Source of the DNA: Dehalococcoidia bacterium
Lineage (GTDB): Bacteria > Chloroflexota > Dehalococcoidia > SM23-28-2
Assembly (NCBI GenBank): GCA_030615765.1
Contig: JAUWYP010000006.1
Location: 20,278-84,277 of the forward strand
Direction of reading: 5' to 3'
DNA length: 64,000 nucleotides
Positions 57,005 through 64,000 of this stretch are shown here, one piece after another. The notes beneath the pieces are model-generated. The model worked only from the letters and a program-made list of their open reading frames with translations, made no database searches and was not told where the DNA came from. Position numbers and translations under genes: made by a program. Numbering within the stretch: position 1 is the stretch's first letter; each line of letters starts with the position of its first letter.

Positions 57005-58240
57005 TCAAGGCTGACCAGGCAACGGGTGCCGCGGCAGAAGGAACACGGCCAGCAGGAAGGCCAGGGCCGCGGTGCTGCCGCCCAGGAAGAAGGGGGCCGA
57101 GGCTCCCACCTGGTCCCAGAGGACACCGGCGAGGACGCTGGATAGGAGGATCATCAGCCCCATGGCGCCCTGGTAGAGGCCCAGGGCGGTGCCCCGCCAC
57201 TGGGCTCCAACGAAGTCGGTCACCAGGGCTCTTCCCACGCCCTCGGTCAACGCCATGTAGCTTCCGTATACGGCAAACAGGAGCCAAACGTAGGCTCCGG
57301 CATCGACAACGGCGAAGCCGAAGTAGACAACAGCAAAGATAGCGAAGCCACCAGCAATGACGCGCCGCCTTCCGACCCGATCGGAGGCGATTCCGGCCGG
57401 CATCGACAGGAGGGCGTAAACGACGTTGTAGAGGGCATAGGCCAGAACCGCCTCGCTGACGCCCAGCCCGAGGTTGCGGGCCCGCAGGATGATGAATACG
57501 TCGCTCGAGTTGCCCAAGGCGAAAAGCAGGCTTATGCCCAGGAAGACATAGTAGCCTCTACCGAAGCCCCTGAGTTGCAGGCGCGGCTGCGACTCGCGCT
57601 CGTCTGGGGCGGGAGCCCTGTCGCTAACGCCCCGCAGTACGACAACCGCCAACACGGCAGGCACAAGGGCGAGGGCAAAGATCGGGCGGAAGTTCTCGCC
57701 GATGAGAGCGAGCAAGGCCAGTGCGACCAGGGGGCCTACTACCGCCCCGGCTGTATCGGCCGCCCGATGAAAGCCGAAGCCGCGGCCTCGAACAGAGGGA
57801 GGCGTCCACTGAGCTATGAGAGCATCGCGGGGGGACGTCCGCAGGCCCTTGCCCAATCGGTCCCCCACGCGGGCGAACAGCACCATAGGCCAGTGGAAGG
57901 CCACGGCCAAGAAGACCTTCGCCACGGCCGAGAGGCTGTAGCCGACTAGCATGAAGGGCTTTCGCTTGCCCAACTTGTCGGAAAGCCAGCCGGAGATCAC
58001 CCTGAACATGCTGGTTGTGCTCTCGGCCAGGCCTTCGATGGCGCCGAGGATAGTGCGCGGCACCCCCAGCGTCTCGGTGAGGAAGATGGGAACCAGGGGG
58101 TAGATCATCTCGGTGCTGATGTCGGTGAAGAAGCTCACTATGCCCAGACGGAAGACGTTTCTCTCCACTCCGGGCACGACGGAGTCCCTGGCGACGGGCG
58201 GAGCAGAACCTAGCGGCGACTTGGCGTCCTTAGCGGTCAT
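57005..58240 (-). CDS. MFS transporter
   Basis: 411 aa, multiple TM segments; FFTDISTEMIYPLVPIFLTETLGVPRTILGAIEGLAESTTSMFRVISGWLSDKLGKRKPFMLVGY. Confidence 0.9.
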   Translation of the reverse strand: MTAKDAKSPLGSAPPVARDSVVPGVERNVFRLGIVSFFTDISTEMIYPLVPIFLTETLGVPRTILGAIEGLAESTTSMFRVISGWLSDKLGKRKPFMLVGYSLSAVAKVFLAVAFHWPMVLFARVGDRLGKGLRTSPRDALIAQWTPPSVRGRGFGFHRAADTAGAVVGPLVALALLALIGENFRPIFALALVPAVLAVVVLRGVSDRAPAPDERESQPRLQLRGFGRGYYVFLGISLLFALGNSSDVFIILRARNLGLGVSEAVLAYALYNVVYALLSMPAGIASDRVGRRRVIAGGFAIFAVVYFGFAVVDAGAYVWLLFAVYGSYMALTEGVGRALVTDFVGAQWRGTALGLYQGAMGLMILLSSVLAGVLWDQVGASAPFFLGGSTAALAFLLAVFLLPRHPLPGQP

Positions 58241-58252
58241 CTGAGCTACTGA

Positions 58253-60280
<2,028 letters not shown>

Positions 60281-60282
60281 AC

Positions 60283-60849
60283 TTACTTACTCTGAATCAG
60301 CGAGAAGAACTCGGCGCGGCTGGCCGGGTTGCTGTGGAAAGAGCCGCGGATAGCCGAGGTAATAACGTTGCTCCCCGGTTTCTTGATGCCCCGCATGACC
60401 ATGCACAGGTGCTCCGCCTGAACAACCACCGCCACCCCGACCGCCTTAATTCCCTCGGCAACGGCATCGGCAATCTCGGTGGTCATCCGTTCCTGGACCT
60501 GCGGACGACGGGCAATCGTCTCCACCACGCGCGCCAGCTTGCTGATGCCCACGATCCGCCCCTCATCATTAGGGATATAGCCCACGTGGGCGACGCCGTA
60601 AAACGGCAGGAGGTGGTGCTCGCACATGGAATAAAACGGAATATCCTTTAAAATCACCATCTCCCGGTGACCCAGCTCAAACCCCACCTCCAGGTCATCC
60701 TTGGGGTCCTTTTCGACACCCATAAAAAGCTCGGCATACATCTCCGCCACGCGCTGGGGAGTATCTCTCAGCCCTTCACGTGAAGGGTTTTCCCCGATGG
60801 CTTCGATAATATCCAGTACCGATTTTTTAATTCTGGCCTCGTCAAACAT
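60283..60849 (-). CDS. folE: GTP cyclohydrolase I
   Basis: [25 protein letters not shown]...[60 protein letters not shown]. Confidence 0.97.
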   Translation of the reverse strand: MFDEARIKKSVLDIIEAIGENPSREGLRDTPQRVAEMYAELFMGVEKDPKDDLEVGFELGHREMVILKDIPFYSMCEHHLLPFYGVAHVGYIPNDEGRIVGISKLARVVETIARRPQVQERMTTEIADAVAEGIKAVGVAVVVQAEHLCMVMRGIKKPGSNVITSAIRGSFHSNPASRAEFFSLIQSK

Positions 60850-60873
60850 ACTCCGCCTCCTTGCCGTCGTTAA

Positions 60874-61926
60874 CTATCCCCAGCCCAGTGCTTTCTCCAC
60901 CGCCGCCAGGTCCGCCGGAAGCTCCAGGAACGGCGGGGCTTCCTTCAGGGCCGTCTCCGTATCCTTGAGTCCGCTACCGGTGACCACGCAGACGATAACC
61001 TCCCGCGAGAAGTCACGCCCCTGGCCCGTCAGTTTTATTAAACCCGCCAGTGATGCCGCCGAAGCCGGCTCTCCGAAAATCCCGGCCTCCGATGCCATGA
61101 TTCTCTGGGCGGCGAGGATTTCCTCGTCACTGACCATGTCGATGATACCGCCGGACTCGTCACGGGCGGCCACAGCCTTCTGCCAGCTGGCCGGATTACC
61201 GATACGGATTGCCGTAGCCACCGTCTCCGGCTTCTCGATGGCATGGCCGCGGACAATCGGTGCCGCCCCCTCGGCCTGGAAACCGTACATCTTCGGCTTT
61301 TTGGTCGCTTTACCCGCCCCGTAATACTCCACAAAGCCCTTCCAGTAAGCGGTAATATTGCCGGCATTCCCTACCGGCAGAAAGAGATAGCCCGGGGCGT
61401 CGCCGAGGGCGTCAACAATCTCGAAGGCGGCCGTCTTCTGTCCCTCGATGCGGTAGGGATTGAGGGAATTCACCAGCGTTACCGGGTGCTTTTCGGTCAG
61501 ACCGAGCACGATATTGAGCGCCCGGTCGAAGTTGCCGTCGATAGCGACTATTTTGGCGCCATGAACAACGGCCTGCGCCAGCTTGCCCATGGCGATATTA
61601 CCTCCGGGTATGACGATTACGCAGTCGAGCCCGCAGTAAGCCGCGAAAGCGGCCGCGGAGGCGCTGGTATTACCGGTGGAAGCGCAGATGATAGCTCTGC
61701 TGCCGTCTTCCACCGCCCTGGCGACGGCCATTACCATGCCCCTGTCCTTGAAGGAGCCGGTGGGGTGGCACCCTTCCAGCTTGAAATAAAGCTCGCCGCA
61801 GCCGTATTTCCTGGCCAGCCTGTCGCACCTGACCAGCGGGGTATCCCCCTCCCCGATGGTAAAGAGAGGTGTTTTGCCGGTTACGGGCAGATATTTTTTA
61901 TATTGAAGCAAAACTCCCTTTTTCAT
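60874..61926 (-). CDS. thrC: Threonine synthase
   Basis: TPLVRCDRLARKYGCGELYFKLEGCHPTGSFKDRGMVMAVARAVEDGSRAIICASTGNTSASAAAFAAYCGLD. Confidence 0.95.
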   Translation of the reverse strand: MKKGVLLQYKKYLPVTGKTPLFTIGEGDTPLVRCDRLARKYGCGELYFKLEGCHPTGSFKDRGMVMAVARAVEDGSRAIICASTGNTSASAAAFAAYCGLDCVIVIPGGNIAMGKLAQAVVHGAKIVAIDGNFDRALNIVLGLTEKHPVTLVNSLNPYRIEGQKTAAFEIVDALGDAPGYLFLPVGNAGNITAYWKGFVEYYGAGKATKKPKMYGFQAEGAAPIVRGHAIEKPETVATAIRIGNPASWQKAVAARDESGGIIDMVSDEEILAAQRIMASEAGIFGEPASAASLAGLIKLTGQGRDFSREVIVCVVTGSGLKDTETALKEAPPFLELPADLAAVEKALGWG

Positions 61927-61928
61927 CG

Positions 61929-63242
61929 CTAACCGCCCTCTATTTCCTCGACCCGTATGAAATTGCTTATTTCCCTGACCACCTCGAGTCGCTCCAGCTC
62001 AAGTAACGCTTTCTGCATGGCCTTCTCCCGGGCGGGGTGGGTCATAATCACTATTTCCGCCGTCTGTGTCTGGCTATCCGACTCCGGCTGTATCGCCGAG
62101 GAAATGCTTATATTATTGTTGCCGAACACGGTGGCAATCTGCGCCAGGACACCGGACCGGTCGGCGGCGTTCAACCTGACGTAATACTGCGTTTCAATTT
62201 CATCCATGGTCTTGATGCTCTTGCCCGACACCGCTTTCCACGTGGAGATACTGCCGATTCCCAGGACAATCTTCCGCGCCGAGGAAACGACATCGGCGAC
62301 GACGGCGCTGCTGGTGGGATTGGCGCCGGCGCCCTCACCCACGAAGAGCACCTTGCCTACCAGGTCGCCTACAACCTGAACGCAGTTATAAACACCATCG
62401 ACCTTGGCCAGAAAGGAGTCGGCCGGAATGAATACCGGGTGTACCCTGGCTTCGATGGAATCGTCACTCTGCTTGGCTATGGCCAGCAGCTTGATGGCGA
62501 AACCCAGCTCCCGGGCATAGCGGAAATCCCGACTGCTGAGTCGTGAAATGCCTTCACGGTAAATATCCTGCGGGCGTACCTGAGTCTGAAAGGCCAGCGA
62601 AGCCAGGATGGCCAGCTTATAGTTGGCGTCTATCCCTTCGACGTCGTTTTCCGGGTTAGCCTCGGCATAGCCCAGCTCCTGCGCCTGCTTGAGGGCCGAG
62701 GCAAAGTCCATGCCCTCCCTGGCCATCATGGTGAGGATATAATTGGTGGTGCCGTTGATGATGGCGAAGATACCGCTGATATTATTAGCCACCAGGTCAT
62801 GCTTGAACGGGGCAATCAACGGGATACCCCCGCCGACACTGGCTTCATACTGCAGCCCCACGCCATGCTGCCGGGCCAGGGCCAGCAGCTCCATACCGTG
62901 CTTGGCAATAAGCTCTTTGTTGGAAGTCACCACGTGTTTACCGTCCGAGATTGCCCTTTTAAGGTAGTCCAGTGCCGGGCTTTCACCACCTATGGCCTCG
63001 ACGACGATATCAATACCGGGCTCCCGGAAGAACTCCTCGTCATCGGTAGTGAAGAGCCTGGAAGGCATCTGTTTTGCCTGCGGGCGTGATAAATCCTGCG
63101 GCAAGACCTTGACCTTCCGCAGGACCAGGGGGCAACCAACCTTCTCCGCCAGCTCGTCCGCCTTGTCCGTCAAAACCCTGGCCACCTGTCCGGCAACCAC
63201 CCCCAACCCCATCAGCCCGACTCCGATATTTTTTTTATCCAT
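61929..63242 (-). CDS. hom: Homoserine dehydrogenase (with C-terminal ACT domain)
   Basis: MDKKNIGVGLMGLGVVAGQVARVL...DIVVEAIGGESPALDYLKRAISDGKHVVTSNKELIAKHG...SVGGGIPLIAPFKHDLVANNISGIFAIINGTTNYILTMM. Confidence 0.96.
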   Translation of the reverse strand: MDKKNIGVGLMGLGVVAGQVARVLTDKADELAEKVGCPLVLRKVKVLPQDLSRPQAKQMPSRLFTTDDEEFFREPGIDIVVEAIGGESPALDYLKRAISDGKHVVTSNKELIAKHGMELLALARQHGVGLQYEASVGGGIPLIAPFKHDLVANNISGIFAIINGTTNYILTMMAREGMDFASALKQAQELGYAEANPENDVEGIDANYKLAILASLAFQTQVRPQDIYREGISRLSSRDFRYARELGFAIKLLAIAKQSDDSIEARVHPVFIPADSFLAKVDGVYNCVQVVGDLVGKVLFVGEGAGANPTSSAVVADVVSSARKIVLGIGSISTWKAVSGKSIKTMDEIETQYYVRLNAADRSGVLAQIATVFGNNNISISSAIQPESDSQTQTAEIVIMTHPAREKAMQKALLELERLEVVREISNFIRVEEIEGG

Positions 63243-63247
63243 TTCTG

Positions 63248-64000
63248 TTAACCCCCCGCTTCTTGCATGTCCTTCAACACCCTGTTTATCGCCCATTGAT
63301 TTAATTCCTCAGTCAAGTAGCTCTGGTCAACGATGTTATCAGGGTCAGCCATCACCACGGCAACCCAGTTGTCAAAGAGCTGTCCTATGAGATAAGTCCG
63401 GTCCTCATCGCTGAGCTTTCTATCGTCATCCTTATCGACCACTTTTACCAGCCAGTAGCCGCCTTTACTCCAGTAGGTTTCGTCACGGATGGGCTCACTC
63501 CACGTCCCCAACTCCACCCCCAGGTCGAAAACATACTCATCGAAGATATCGCTGATTTCTCCCGGCATTATCGTACCCAGTTCCCCGTGCTTATCGCGGG
63601 AAGGACTGTAATCGGAATATTCATCGGCGATGGGCCCGAGGTCTTCCCCGGCTTCCAGCCTCGCTTTTATCTCCTTTGCCTCATCCTCGCTGCTTAAGAA
63701 GACGGCTGATACATTTGCCGAACCCCCTTCCGGTATATTATTAACCCTAATCAGCCAGTAGCCCACTTGCTTATACATATCTTCATCGTACAGGGGGTCG
63801 CTCAACGCGCCTGCTTTCGCACCGAAGGCATAATCAACGGGTACGAGGGAACCCAGTTGATTATTAAGTATGGCCTCCGGGTGCCAGCCGAAGTCACCTT
63901 GATTTACATTTTTAGAATAGTAGTTTTGGGCGAACTCCTCGGCCAGCGCCGTAAAGTTATCACCACTTAGCAACCCGTTTCTGATTTCAAGCGCCTGGCT
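63248..64000 (-). CDS. PpiC/SurA-like parvulin-type peptidyl-prolyl isomerase with two parvulin repeats, N-terminus beyond window
   Basis: Frame open to the window end; FTALAEEFAQNYYSKNVNQGDFGWHPEAIL...AKEIKARLEAGEDLGPIADEYSDYSPSRDKHGELGTIMPGEISDIFDEYVFDL. Confidence 0.82.
   Translation of the reverse strand, partial: SQALEIRNGLLSGDNFTALAEEFAQNYYSKNVNQGDFGWHPEAILNNQLGSLVPVDYAFGAKAGALSDPLYDEDMYKQVGYWLIRVNNIPEGGSANVSAVFLSSEDEAKEIKARLEAGEDLGPIADEYSDYSPSRDKHGELGTIMPGEISDIFDEYVFDLGVELGTWSEPIRDETYWSKGGYWLVKVVDKDDDRKLSDEDRTYLIGQLFDNWVAVVMADPDNIVDQSYLTEELNQWAINRVLKDMQEAGG

Overview
This is a high-GC bacterial chromosomal window. Gene content and style suggest Chloroflexota, probably Dehalococcoidia-like; that lineage call is inference. 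It is mostly housekeeping: pdxS/pdxT, tmk, thrB-lysC, dnaE, an hrcA-grpE-dnaK ... dnaJ-prmA heat-shock cluster with a perfect CIRCE, larB/larC, radC, lgt, murT-gatD, csoR-copA, ychF and gyrB. A classic translation block is also present (tRNA-Thr/Tyr/Thr-tuf-rpmG-secE-nusG-rplK-rplA-L10 leader-rplJ-rplL). No rRNA, CRISPR array, transposase or prophage was seen. The points most worth a second look are: (1) a stand-alone proteasome-fold-like protein with Thr right after the initiator Met, lying between dnaK and dnaJ; (2) a HicB/HicA-like pair inside the pdxS-pdxT operon with overlapping reading frames; (3) a 91-bp multi-hairpin inverted-repeat element between dnaK and grpE whose terminal repeat supplies the grpE stop codon; (4) an apparent csoR-copA-methyltransferase-murT-gatD-HMA-M23 transcription unit joining copper handling to cell-wall amidation; (5) a lower-GC orphan gene with possible nuclease-like motifs; (6) a composition break exactly between convergent gyrB and folE, which could be a chimeric contig or horizontally acquired DNA; (7) secreted beta-propeller proteins (FG-GAP, and BNR-like + TSP3 + dockerin-like). 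Everything was read by eye with no database searches, so family assignments rest on recognisable motifs.
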